Assembly: GCF_004379255.2 (NCBI RefSeq)
Contig: NC_056048.1
Location: 15,771,197-15,835,196 of the forward strand
DNA from: Salvia splendens
Taxonomy: Eukaryota > Streptophyta > Magnoliopsida > Lamiales > Lamiaceae
Length of the DNA stretch: 64,000 bases
Reading direction: 5' to 3'
Shown here: positions 1 through 9,668 of the stretch, one piece after another
Layout of the letters: each line of letters opens with the position of its first letter
How positions within the stretch are numbered: the stretch's first letter is position 1
Position numbers and translations under genes: made by a program
Notes under the pieces: model-generated
The model's input: the letters and a program-made list of their open reading frames with translations, nothing else
Databases searched by the model: none
Told to the model about the DNA's origin: nothing

Positions 1-2
1 TC

Positions 3-1205
3 GCGGGAGAACCGGACGTCCCTCGATGGAAGCTTTCTCGGCTCGGGGAGTTCTCGCTCACTACGACCTGGGAGACTATTCGTACGCAAAGGCCGAGAAT
101 CCAAGGCCTCGACGACATTTGGAGGGCTGGCCTTACAAAATCTATTGCAATCTTCAATTGGCGATTATTGTCAAACAGGATACCGGTTGACTCCAAGCTC
201 CAATGGAGGAAGATTGAGCTTGCGTCGAAGTGCCAATGCTGGCTTGCGTCGAAGTGCCAATGCTGCCCACGGAGGCCTAACACCGAGTCCCTTCAACATC
301 TCTTCATCCGAGGGTGGGGAGCAGCATGTGTCTGGAGGGAGTTCGACGGTTCGTTCGAAGGCTCGGCCCCATCTCTTAGGGTGAATGACACCATCCCGGA
401 CAGGTTGCAAGTGTGGTCGGCTAGGACCCAACAGCATGATAGGAGACACCTTAGTCGAGTCATTCCTTACCTCATTCTGTGGTTCCTTTGGGCGGAGAGG
501 AATAGGAGTCGACATGAGCAAATTCAGTTCAAACCGTACAACGTTGTTTGGCAGGTTCACATGTTCATCCACAACAACATGACCAATGGTCACATCAAGC
601 CGAAGCATTGGAAGGGAGTGAAACTCGGAATGAGCCCTCCGAATCACCCCGAGACAAGGGGGCCGAGACCGTTAGTTATGCCGGTTAAGTGGCACCCCCC
701 GGAACGCACATGGATCAAGCTTATCACGAATGGGGCGTTCTTTGAGGCAACAAACAAGGGTGGCGGAGGGGGTCTTGTTCGGGACCACAATGGGAAATTA
801 CTTGCAGCATTTGCAACCCCCCTCGTCGTTCAATCGGCTCTTGAGGCCGAGCTCATGGCCATACACTATGGGTTGGAGGTAGCGAAGGCGTTCAACCTAC
901 CCATATGGATTGAATCAGATGCGGAACAAGCTATTAAGTTGCTCAATGGCACGACTTGGGGCCCGTCACAAGTTCGCCGCGTCATGGCCCTTTTGCATGG
1001 CTTCAAACGTGGACATATTTTCCGGGCCACCTTCATTCATAGGGAGTGCAACAAAGCGGCTGATTTGCTCGCCAAAATGGGAGTGGAACAAGATAATTTC
1101 CAACAAATGTCCCCACAAAATGTTCCAAGAAGTATTAGAGCCATCATCCGGATGGACGAAATGGGAGTCCCCAATCTTCGGGTGAGAGATGATGAACGAG
1201 AGTAG
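3..1205 (+). CDS. LINE ORF2 C-terminus: zf-RVT plus RNase H (partial)
   Basis: An open frame runs from the window edge to a stop at 1203-1205 (about 400 codons). It begins in the region between RT and zf-RVT (GEPDVPRWKLSR), continues through zf-RVT (WRLLSNRIPVDSKLQWRK, then ASKCQC) and ends in an RNase H domain (ALEAELMA, IWIESDAEQAI, NKAADLLAKMG). Two oddities: a 24-bp in-frame duplication repeats the LASKCQC stretch, and the first catalytic aspartate of RNase H (normally NTDG) is Asn (ITNG). Otherwise it is open, so this copy is not badly decayed. In a complete element the protein would make a cDNA at the nicked target site and RNase H would remove the RNA strand. Confidence 0.85.
   Translation, partial: AGEPDVPRWKLSRLGEFSLTTTWETIRTQRPRIQGLDDIWRAGLTKSIAIFNWRLLSNRIPVDSKLQWRKIELASKCQCWLASKCQCCPRRPNTESLQHLFIRGWGAACVWREFDGSFEGSAPSLRVNDTIPDRLQVWSARTQQHDRRHLSRVIPYLILWFLWAERNRSRHEQIQFKPYNVVWQVHMFIHNNMTNGHIKPKHWKGVKLGMSPPNHPETRGPRPLVMPVKWHPPERTWIKLITNGAFFEATNKGGGGGLVRDHNGKLLAAFATPLVVQSALEAELMAIHYGLEVAKAFNLPIWIESDAEQAIKLLNGTTWGPSQVRRVMALLHGFKRGHIFRATFIHRECNKAADLLAKMGVEQDNFQQMSPQNVPRSIRAIIRMDEMGVPNLRVRDDERE
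218..265 (+). repeat. 24-bp tandem duplication inside ORF2 of LINE A
   Basis: The units 218-241 and 242-265 are identical and in frame, duplicating eight residues around the zf-RVT cysteine motif (LASKCQC). No other ORF2 copy in the window has this. It is probably replication or reverse-transcription slippage. Confidence 0.9.
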
Positions 1206-1472
1206 CACGAGGCACGGAAAGTGGTCACCGATCTTGCTTTGTACCGGACGCCGTAGAGTATGTGGGTGTCGGTCCATCCCCGGATTGACCCCTATTTACT
1301 CTTGTGGTGTTTTTGTAATAGGGTGTGGTGTAAATTGTTTTTGTCACTCTAGCTTTAGAAAGATTGGTCCTCTTGTAATCAAGTAATGGCTTTTTATTGA
1401 TATATAGGGATGAGGAACCCACGAACCCTCCACCGTGAAGGTGTTTGATTAAAAAAAAACATTTTAGAAGGC

Positions 1473-2222
1473 TTGGACGTGTTCTGGAAAGTGTTTCAGA
1501 GCGCTTGGAGAGGCTGGAACTTCAAGCAAATGCAAACAATAACGAGGAAGAAGAGAGTGGATGAGAGGATAATGCTTCACATAGGCATCGAAATGAGAGG
1601 CATGGAAACGGTAGAAGAGGGCGTACAAATGAAGTTGATGGTGATTTTGAGAAGCATCAAACTGAAGATCCCAACATTCCAAGGAAGGAGTGACCCCGAA
1701 GCTTATTTGGAGTGGGAGAGAAAGGTGGATCTCATCTTTGAATGTCACAACTATTCCGAGGAGAAAAAGGTTAGGCTTGCTGCTATTGAATTCACTGACT
1801 ATGCTATAGATTGGTGGGATCAATTAACAACTAGTACAAGGCGATATGGAGGAAGACCAATTTGGACTTGGGAAGAAATGAAAGGCATTATGCGTAAGAG
1901 ATTTGTACCTTCTCATTATTTTCGTGAATTGTATCAAAAATTACAATCTATGAAACAAGGTACTAAATCTGTTGATGAGTACTACAAAGAGATGGAGATT
2001 GCTATGATTAGGGCAAATGTTGAAGAAGATAGAGAAGCAACCATGACTCGATTCTTATGTGGGCTGAATAGGGAGATTGCAAACATTGTGGAGCTTCAAC
2101 ACTATGTGGAGTTGGAGGACATGGTTCATATGGCCATGAAGGTGGAGGGACAATTGAAGAAGAAGGGAACAATCAAAAAGAATTTTTCAACAAGTTCTCA
2201 TTCTTCAAGGACAAAAGAGTGA
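1473..2222 (+). pseudogene. Ty3/gypsy Gag (retrotrans_gag domain), broken
   Basis: Encodes a Gag capsid domain. The recognisable core begins around residue 62 (KIPTFQGRSDPEAYLEWERK) and includes YAIDWWDQL, KRFVPSHYFRELYQKLQ and the tail LEDMVHMAMKVEGQL. Plant gypsy Gag of this type forms the cytoplasmic particle that packages element RNA. The start shown is only the first possible one in this frame. Upstream Gag residues appear in another frame, so a frameshift near 1540-1640 is likely. A TGA at 2220-2222 ends the frame before the CCHC knuckle, which lies downstream in another frame (CFCCQGVGHIASQC, about 2350-2391). Confidence 0.85.
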
Positions 2223-2344
2223 ACTTCATCCAAATCCAATTTTGGGGTAGCTTCTAAACCCCAAAATGAAACGTCGACATCCAAGTCCATAGAATTTGAG
2301 AAGGGTAAAGGTATTTCTACTTCTACTTCTACTCGAAATAGAGA

Positions 2345-3378
2345 TATCAAATGTTTTTGTTGTCAAGGTGTTGGACACATTGCATCTCAATGTCCAAACA
2401 AAAGGGTGATGATTTTGAAGCCAAATGGAGAGATAGAATCTGAAAGTGAACGTGAAGATGATGACGATGATGGAGGATAAGCAATTGGAGGAGATTGGAC
2501 CAGAACATGGAGAACTTTTGGTGGTTCGAAGGGCTCTAAACATGCAAAACAGAAACGATGATCAACAAAGGGAGAACATCTTCCACACAAATGTTGCAAG
2601 TTCTGAAATGGTGGAAAAGTTGAGCTTAACAACGGAAAAACATCCTAATCCATACAAGCTACAATGGCTTAATGAATGTGGAGAAATTCGAGTGACTAAG
2701 CGAGTTCTAATTTCGTTTTCAATTGGCAATTATAAAGATGATGTTCTTTGTGATGTTGTGCCAATGCATGCAAGTCACATTCTTTGGGGGAGGCCATGGC
2801 AGTTTGATCGTAGGGTGATTTATGATGGATTTCACAACCACTACACCTTCAAGCACAACAAGTCTATTATGCTCATCTCATTGACACCTCAACAAGTTCA
2901 AGAGGACCAACAGAAATTGTCACAAGCAAGGAGAGCTCGTGAGGTTGAGAGAAAAAAAGTGAGGGCATTGAAAAAGAGTCGAGAGAAAAGTAAGAATGAG
3001 AGAAAAAAAGGTGAGGGCATTGAAAAAGAGTCAAGTGAAAAGAGTCCGAATGAAAAAAAAAAAATTTATGTGGGAGCAAAAGAAATAAAGAGTGCAATAG
3101 TTGAAAAAGAGAGTGTTTTCATCTTAGTGTACAAACAATCTTTGTTTACCACTAACGAATTAACCACTTCTTTGCCAAGTACTTTTGTCTCTCTTTTACA
3201 GGAATTCGAAGATATTTTTCCAGTGGAAGAATCAAGTGGATTACCTCCATTAAGAGGTATTGAACACCAAATTGACCTTGTTCCCGGGGCAGTTCTACCA
3301 AACCGACCAGCCTATAGAGCCAATCCCGAAGAGACTAAGGAAATTCAAAGGCAAGTGCAAGAGTGGTTGGACAAATGA
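2345..3378 (+). pseudogene. Ty3/gypsy nucleocapsid knuckle, protease linker and start of RT
   Basis: The stretch 2350-2391 encodes a canonical knuckle (C-x2-C-x4-H-x4-C, CFCCQGVGHIASQC). From 2446 a second frame gives the segment after the protease core (FSIGNYKDDVLCDVVPM, HILWGRPWQFDR), a long Lys/Glu-rich linker, then the region that opens gypsy RT (FEDIFPVEESSGLPPLRGIE, HQIDLVPG, NRPAYRANPEE). It stops at WLDK, TGA at 3376-3378. The RT palm, RNase H and integrase are missing. This is Gag-Pol of the same fragment as the upstream gag. Confidence 0.8.
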
Positions 3379-3414
3379 AAAATTCATGAGAGGAGTTATT
3401 TTAACCGCCGACTT

Positions 3415-4985
3415 CTAGAGAGAGACGCTCTTCCTTCTCTCTAGCAATCCCCCCACCTTGATTCATCCCGCCGCCCCCACACCTACACGACCAGCCGCCG
3501 CAACCCACTCCACGCCGCCCTCCACATCCCTCCTCTAACCCCTCACAACCCGTCGCACACAACCCTTCGGCCACCGCACCAATCCTCCCAATCCCGACGA
3601 GTCGTTATCCTTGCTCGACTTTATCATCCCCAACACACAACCTTGGCCGCCGAACCAACCTTGAGCTCCCACGCCCAGCCACGAGGTGAGCGTCTTGACC
3701 GGCCATTCCGGACCCACCTCCAAACCCCGCCCCGGCACCTCCGGACCCCGAGGAGGCTAGATCTATCCCGGACCAACTCATGGTCTTCCATTCTAGTGAG
3801 GACCAAACACCGAAGATCTCAGCCAAAGAAATGAAAATGCCAAGCAAGAAGAATAAGATAACGGCTAGGAAGAGCACGCCGGCACCCCTCACCAAAGGCC
3901 ATGGCCGGAAAAGATTCGTATCCTCCCCTAGGACAAACAACTCATGAAGAAGCTCGACTTTGGAGAGGGCACCTCCGAGCTAGAGATCTCCGGCTCATCC
4001 TCCGCCCTTGACAGCCCTAAATGCAAGGTAACACTTTTCCCGCCTTACTCCATGGATAACAAAGAAGCACAAGCTATGGAATCTCACCCTAAGGACCTTA
4101 CCGACGAGGATGGAACCCACCCATATGGAGATGGTGGTATATGGAAAAGCTCCGGCCGCCGACGCCGCACCACCGTCCGACCTTGAACCTGTCATGGGTG
4201 AGAAGACCGTTGGAAGTGAGGAAGATGGGCCCCTAGGCGTATCTCATGAGGATTTGGACGTTGCATGTGTGACAAAAAGTACATTGGGGAGTGAGATACT
4301 CAACTTACCCGAAATGGGAACAAATTGCCTTTTGGAAAGCGCTTTTGTCCCTTACCAAAAACGGGAGTCACATGTGGAGCCTTGCTCACCCCCACCAATG
4401 CAGCAAGTAGAGCCAAAAAGAATGGAGATCCTCCAAATCATTGACTGGACCATGGCGGAGGTGCTTGATACGACGGCGGCGCAACCCCTCCTCGCCGGAT
4501 CCTCGCCGGCCAAGGTCGATATGCCAAGAGTCAACCTTGTTAAAAATGGGAAAGACAAAGGTACCGAAACATGTATGCCTTGCACTGAGATTGGCCCATC
4601 CTTGGAAGATTTTCCACCTCTAGAAAAGGGTAGGACCCGGAAAATCCGAGCATCATTCGGATCCGGAGCAACCCTAACGAAGCCGGGTTGGCCAACGACC
4701 AAGCCAACCCAAAACTCCCTCCGAGACTTGACCACACCCTCGGCCTCGGGCATGCATGCGAAGGACCCGGCGAGGACCGAGATGGAGATGGGAACGCCCC
4801 GGCCTCCCGATGAAGCCATGAACGAGAAGGATTCGACCAAAGGACCACATACCGAAACAAACCTTCGGGCTAAATCTAAAGACAACCGGACACACAACCC
4901 TTTGGGAGATGACACCGAGCCAAACGTGAGGAACCCAAACAAGAAGAAATCCATGGCCGACATGGTGAGGGGGGCATCGTCAAGT
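3415..4985 (+). mobile_element. LINE C, 5' half only (3'-truncated)
   Basis: Starts with the family's 5'-terminal hairpin at 3415-3444 (CTAGAGAGA, loop, TCTCTCTAG). It runs through a C-rich 5' UTR and the N-terminal two-thirds of ORF1, and stops abruptly near 4985 where sequence of the opposite strand begins. LINE copies normally lose their 5' end. This one kept it and lost the whole 3' part, so it must have been cut after insertion or be one arm of a rearrangement with LINE D. Confidence 0.75.
3778..4985 (+). pseudogene. LINE ORF1 N-terminal part (element C)
   Basis: Pieces in several frames match ORF1 of the better copies in order: LMVFHSSED, the basic block ARKSTPAPLTKGHGRKRF, the LPEMGTN..ESAFVPYQK motif, LDTTAAQPLLAG, the hallmark SLEDFPPLEKGRTRKIRASF, and KKKSMADMVRG. 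The longest open stretch is 4110-4985. A premature stop follows near 3945 and the DUF4283-like and CCHC domains are absent. In intact form ORF1p is expected to bind the element RNA. Confidence 0.75.
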
Positions 4986-7204
4986 GGCGCGCACCCCCTC
5001 TCGCACTACCCAGTGTATGCGAGGAAGGTGATCATCGCACTGTGGGGCCTTCCCCCTTCGCATCCATATCTTCGTACGTTGGGGATGGTGGCTCGGTGGT
5101 TGGGTGTGATGATTTTCTTCTTTCCCCATCCCCGAGCTCAAGCCCCATATTTTGTGTTCCGGGGCGCACTCCCCTCCCTTCTTGCGAGTCACCCATAATA
5201 TCCGGCCCCTCCCAACTCGTGTCGGCGGCATCTACTCCAAATGAGTTGTTGCTTGTGCGATCACCCACCTTTCCTTTTTTCTTCCCTTGACGTCTCCATT
5301 CATTGGGGTTGGGGTCGTTTGTCTTCGTGTCATGTGTCCCTTGGTCCTCGGGATGTGGCTGTTTTGGTGGGACGGTGTTGTAGTTTCTCTAAGCCGGCCG
5401 TTCCCTTTTGCCCGTGGCGTAACACACGTTGCTCGCATGGCCTACATGTTTGCATTCTTGACAATAAGATGGGAGCTTATCCCATCATACTTGCTGCACC
5501 GTCTCTCGGCCACAAATGTCTAGAATGATCTCCTCGGGAGGCGGCCTTGTGATATCTATCTCCACGCATAGTCGAGCGAAGGATAGCCTTGTCTTGTTGG
5601 TCGTAGCTCGATCGACTTGAATAGGGGTGCCAAGTAGTTTGCCGATGGCGAATAGGGCCGAATGATCGAACAAGTGAATTGGGAGACCGATTAGATTGCA
5701 CCAAATTGCCGCAATTGGGGACTCACAGTATGCATCGAACTCCGGGGACCATTTAAACACTCTCATTGGGTGACGATCGACGAGCCATACGGGGTTCCCT
5801 TTGGCCCACCGAGGAGACGGGCATAGTCCGCAATGTCCTCGCATTGGATGAGAATATGTTTTGCGTTAATATACTTCCAATTATATCCACAACGAAACTT
5901 AATGCTATCAAGAGTCTTTTGAATTTGACGCCCCGTGGAATGGAATGAGAGAACTTACCCTCTATGGCGTGGCCGATGCTTGCCGCCAACTTTTGTTTCT
6001 CCGCCCCGGAGAAGTAGATGGTCTGGATGCCGTTTGATTGGGACACGAATCCAATATTTTGAATCTTTTCCGGCTCAAAGACTTGCAGACGGCTAGGATC
6101 AGGAGTGAGTTTTAGCATGTCCGCCATCGTTATCGGCTTACCACCATGTCCCGAAGGCATCGAATCGTCTGTGGCCTTGTTCGTGTCGGCCGGGTCCGAG
6201 CTGGTCCCCTTCCCTGAATTGTGTTGGTTTCAGTGCGACCACTCCGTGTGCAGCGGCTTGGGAAGGATAGTTGGGCCCGACTCCGTAACCCTCGGGATGG
6301 CCACCTCGCCGATCGATTCTCTGAAGACTAGAGGTTGGCTTCCCTTTAGGTTCGCTCCATGGTGCACCGAGCTACCCCACTTCGGCCTCGTCCCGGCCAG
6401 GCCCCCCTCTCGGCTCGGCATTCCACTCTCAAAGGAGTCCCGAATTTGTTCGTCCTCTCTCAAGCGGGGGGAATTCCTCAAGTGAGACGATGGGGGTTGT
6501 TGGGGGCAAAGACCTTGCTGGCTCGGTCCACGGCTTCTGGTTGGTGCACATCTCGATGAGCATGTGCTCGGTCGCCGGTGGTCCGGCAGGAAGTAGGGGT
6601 TGAGCGGCTAGTGTGTCGAGATTCTCCGCCGAGTCCAAGGCTTCAAGGTGGATGATTTCACTCGTTTTTGGATGTATTAGGGCCTCAACGGCTAGGGGAA
6701 CACGTGAGCCCTCCTTGCGGTAAGGCACCAAAGCACTTTGTAAAAGTGGTTTTGTCCCTAACACCATTTCGGGTAAGTTGACCGCTCCTTCTCCCAAGAC
6801 TCCAAAAGCATTGGCTGCCGCGAGTACTTGTTGTCAGCCGTGGTGGGGGAGCTTGCCTTGTACCTCGCCGTCGTCCGGCCCGCCACTGGCCACTTGACCG
6901 GAGATCTGGTCGGAATTTTGTGTTTTTTTGGATTGGGTTTATAAACCTTGTGGGCCTTATCTTCGGCTTGGGGTGGTGGTAATGCGCCTTCAGAGCACTT
7001 CGCCTCTTCCGTGTCGTGGTGGGATGTCGCCGAGAAGATGGGGCCTTTGCATTTTGGACTAACGACCGGCGAGCTACATTCGGCCCCAAAATTAATCTTT
7101 TTTCGAAGTTGTTTATCTTCCGGCATGGGTGAAGGTACAAACCTTTTCCGACCGTTGCCTTTCGTGGGAGGTGCTGGGGTACTTTTCCTCGCCTTCACCT
7201 TCAA
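4985..7204 (-). pseudogene. LINE ORF1 (element D), frameshifted
   Basis: From the 5' side: basic block KARKSTPAPPTKGNGRKRF (near 7200), LPEMVLGTKPLLQSALVPY (near 6770), DTLAAQPLLPAG, SLEEFPPLERGRT (near 6450), TMADMLKLTPDPS (6115), the DUF4283-like domain (NIGFVSQSNGIQTIYFSG to RPPPEEIILDICGRET, about 6070-5490), and the tail with HPTTEPPSPTYED (about 5110). The CCHC region is only recovered by changing frame near 5440. At least three frameshifts make it non-coding. Confidence 0.8.
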
Positions 7205-7586
7205 TCTTATTGTTTATCTCATTGATTTCTTGGAGGAAAGCCTTGTAGAGGACTCTTCCTCCGACTTAAACGTCATTTGTTGGTCCGAGAGGGTGACCGG
7301 TAACTCGGGATCCGGTGGGTTTTTCTTGCTAGCGACCCACCATGGCGTGGAAAATCGGTCGGAGCTAGTGGCGGGAGGCCCACTAGCAGCAAGAGCGTTG
7401 GGGAGGTGGGTGGAACGGGTATGACGGCGTACACGCCGGAGAGATGGGTGGGGCGGGTGTGATTCGAGTGGAAAAGGAGGTGCCGGCGGAGGACGGATGC
7501 ACGAGGTCGTGGGGAGGTGATGGAAGATGGATGGAGATGACACAAACGTGAGGCGGTATGGGAGGGATTGTTAGGGAGAAGAAGCG
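4985..7586 (-). mobile_element. LINE D, 5' half only, inverted relative to C
   Basis: Read on the minus strand it begins inside the 5' hairpin (7586, the outer arm is lost), passes the 5' UTR and almost all of ORF1 and ends near 4985 in the Gly/Arg-rich tail of ORF1. There C and D meet tail to tail. Neither has ORF2, a 3' UTR or poly(A). This differs from a twin-priming product, where the 5' end of the inverted arm sits at the junction. Here both 5' ends face outward. Confidence 0.75.
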
Positions 7587-7758
7587 ATCATTTTGGTTGA
7601 TATAACATCATAGAAATCGTCATAGGATGTGCAATTGTACTTGCCAGACCACATTAAAAGGTTTGAAAGTTACCTGCTCATGACGGCTTCGATTTCGCTC
7701 CACCCAAATAAACCAGAAGATGAGGTACGACATGGCTCAACAGATGTGTTTCTTATCA
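7587..7758 (-). mobile_element. LINE ORF2 scrap (zf-RVT to RNase H spacer)
   Basis: Minus-strand sequence between about 7640 and 7758 encodes AMSYLIFWFIWVERNRSRH followed by FKPFNVVWQVQ, the linker between zf-RVT and RNase H, with a stop just upstream. About 50 bp at 7587-7640 are unassigned. LINE E's poly(A) abuts the right side, so this is probably what remains of E's target. Confidence 0.6.
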
Positions 7759-9668
7759 TTTTTTTTTTTTTTTTTTTTTTTTTTTATTGAATACCATTAC
7801 GGTGGAGGGTTCGTGGGTCCCTCATCCCTATATTTCATCAGAAATATTGTACAATGCAAGGCTACACCCAAAAGTGATGTACCGAGATAGACAAATTCGG
7901 AGTAGTATGCGGTCCGGTTCCACAAGCCCGGGCCTGGACCTCATCATACTCCCTTTCTTATCATGTTGATGGATTCTTTTCGACCACACTGCTAGCCTTT
8001 CTGGGATTGTATCATTAATTCGGAGGGGTGGGGAGGAATCGAACCATCCATCAAACTCCCTCCAAATGCTGGTTGCTCCTCGGCCTTGAATGAAAAGGTG
8101 TTGGAGAGATTCGATATTAGGTCTTTGGGGGCAGCATTGGCATTTGGATGCCATCTCGATCCTTCTCCATTAGAGCTTAGTGTCGACCGGGATCCTGTTC
8201 GACAAAAGCCTCCAATTGAAAATAGCAATAGAATTGGTGAGTTTCCCATGTCGACCAGGGATGATCGGCCTTTGAGATCGAATAGTTTCCCATGTCGTGG
8301 CAAGCGAGAAATCGCCTAGCCGAGAGAGATTCCACCTCGGCGTCTCTGGCTCCCCCCGGAACAATTGGGGTATCAAGTATTTGTGTGATTGCCTGGTACG
8401 GGAGACCGGATTGGTCGTGGAGCAGTTGTAGTTTGGCCTCGTCCCATGCCCTTCCCCGAATGAAATCCGAGACCAAGGTAACTGGGGCTCCCCTATCATC
8501 AATGCATAATTCCCTGAGGGCATCATCCCCCAGCCAAATGTCGTCTCAGAAGAAGATCTCACCTTGTCCCACCACCCATCTAATATGTGGGTGTGCTTGA
8601 GCCCGCACTTTCAAGAGCCTCTTCCACGTTGGGCTGTTCCTTCCCGAGGGTTTAGCCGGAAGGGGGGAGGCATTAGTGCAGTATTTGGCCTTCATGTACT
8701 TTGCCTAAAGGGAGCTTTATTCACAAAAACTCCACCACAGTTTAATATTAAAGGCTCGGAGCACCTCCGTGGATTTGCGGACGCCAAGTCCCCCTTTCTC
8801 GGTCGGGAGACATATCTGGTCCCATCCGATCCAGTGTTTCCTTCTCTTCTCATTCGTTGCACCCCAGAAGAAACGAGCCAATTGTTGATCCAGTTGTTTG
8901 AGGGCATCGGCTGTTGGTTCAATGTCTTGGAAGATGTGGAGTGGCATCGCTTCAAGAGTACTTTTAATAAGGGTAAGCCTTCCTCCAAACGAGAGATGAC
9001 GGTGTGCCCACCCTGAGATCCTTGCAGCGATCTTTTCCCGGAGAAACATAAACATATCTGTGCGCTTGATTCCACGGTAGATGGGAACCCCCAAGTATAG
9101 GAAAGCGAAATTACCTCGCGAGAAGCCTCCTTCAGCCTGGATTAAGGTTGCACATCCTTCATGTCTTTCAGCAATGTAGAAATTGCTCTTGGCAAGGTTG
9201 ATTTGCTGCCCCGAAATCTCCGCATATTCATCAAGGCATGCTCTGAGCCTACGAAGGGGAGACGTGCCCGCTTGAGTAAATATGAAGATATCGTCGGCAT
9301 AGGCCAGGTGGCTGATCTCCATGCATCGTCGGGTAGCCCTATATGTCATTTCTTTTTGCCCCAGGTTGAGCTTAACAAGCGATCTTGAAAGGTTGTCCGC
9401 AGCAATCATAAACAGGGCTGGGGAGATGGGGTCACCTTGCCTTAATCCCCTCGTCGACTTGAAGAATCCCGAAGGGCCCCATTAACGAGGACCGAGAACC
9501 AACAGGATCCCATGCATCTTTCAACCATAGCGATCCAGGACTCCGAGAAGCCCATGCGGCGTAGGACCTTAAGAAGAAAAGACCATTGAACGCGGTCGTA
9601 GGCCTTAGCCATGTCAATCTTGACCGCCACATTCGGGGCTGAGGAACATCTCGAGAGTTCATGAAACA
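7759..9668 (-). mobile_element. LINE E, piece 1 of 3 (3' end, poly(A) to mid RT)
   Basis: Minus-strand poly(A) (28 T at 7759-7786 on +), the conserved terminal hairpins, a 3' UTR, then ORF2 backwards to the RT segment starting MFHELSRCS at 9667. The preceding codons (..LLNDNVLLAQ) are found at 19564 onward, so E was split there by the F-FDM insertion. The pieces 19564-19906 and 24225-25428 continue it. E is the older host in this half of the window. Confidence 0.8.
7830..9667 (-). pseudogene. LINE ORF2, RT core to RNase H linker (element E, piece 1)
   Basis: Contains RT motif A (KIDMAKAYDRVQW near 9620), motif C (ISHLAYADDIFIFTQ near 9300), the thumb (FLYLGVPIYRGIKRTDMF near 9080), then zf-RVT pieces (ASKCQCCPQRPNIESLQHLF near 8120) ending in IPERLAVWSKRIHQHDKK. 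The frame changes near 9430, 8710 and 8480. The RNase H domain itself seems missing: the sequence passes from the linker straight to 3' UTR. ORF2 in intact elements nicks DNA and reverse-transcribes the RNA at the nick. Confidence 0.75.

Larger units (their letters stand above)
1..1459 (+). mobile_element. LINE A, 3' portion (L1-type non-LTR retrotransposon)
   Basis: Enters from the left edge of the window and ends in the family's conserved 3' terminus (GGGATGAGG..ACCCACGAACCC, then CACC-GTGAA-GGTG), followed by TTTGATT and a 9-nt A tract at 1451-1459. It holds the C-terminal third of ORF2 and about 245 nt of 3' UTR. The 3' UTR at 1256-1301 can fold into a hairpin (GAGTA paired with TACTC, GGGT with ACCC). 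Just downstream the sequence changes to a Ty3/gypsy gag, so A was inserted into, or next to, an older gypsy element. The 5' side lies outside the window, so no target-site duplication can be tested. Confidence 0.9.
1460..3414 (+). mobile_element. Ty3/gypsy LTR-retrotransposon fragment (gag to start of RT)
   Basis: An internal fragment without LTRs, bounded on the left by the poly(A) of LINE A and on the right by the 5' hairpin of LINE C. Gene order is gag, CCHC knuckle, a protease-to-RT linker, then the first residues of the RT domain, as in plant Ty3/gypsy elements. The coding sequence stops near 3377, before any RT catalytic motif. The next ~37 bp (GAAAAATTCATGAGAGGAG..) are not recognisable. 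Stops and frame changes show it is dead. Confidence 0.85.

Noticed and set aside
6105..6485. Long open frames opposite ORF1 and ORF2 (for example 6105-6485 +, 7828-8154 -, 26123-26566 -, 36349-37131 -)
   Set aside because: They recur as mirror images of ORF1/ORF2 in every copy and have no domain signal. GC-rich codon bias on one strand leaves the other open.
3415..7586. C and D as one twin-primed insertion
   Set aside because: Twin priming places the inverted arm's 5' end at the inner junction next to the 3' arm. Here both 5' ends are outside and no 3' arm exists.
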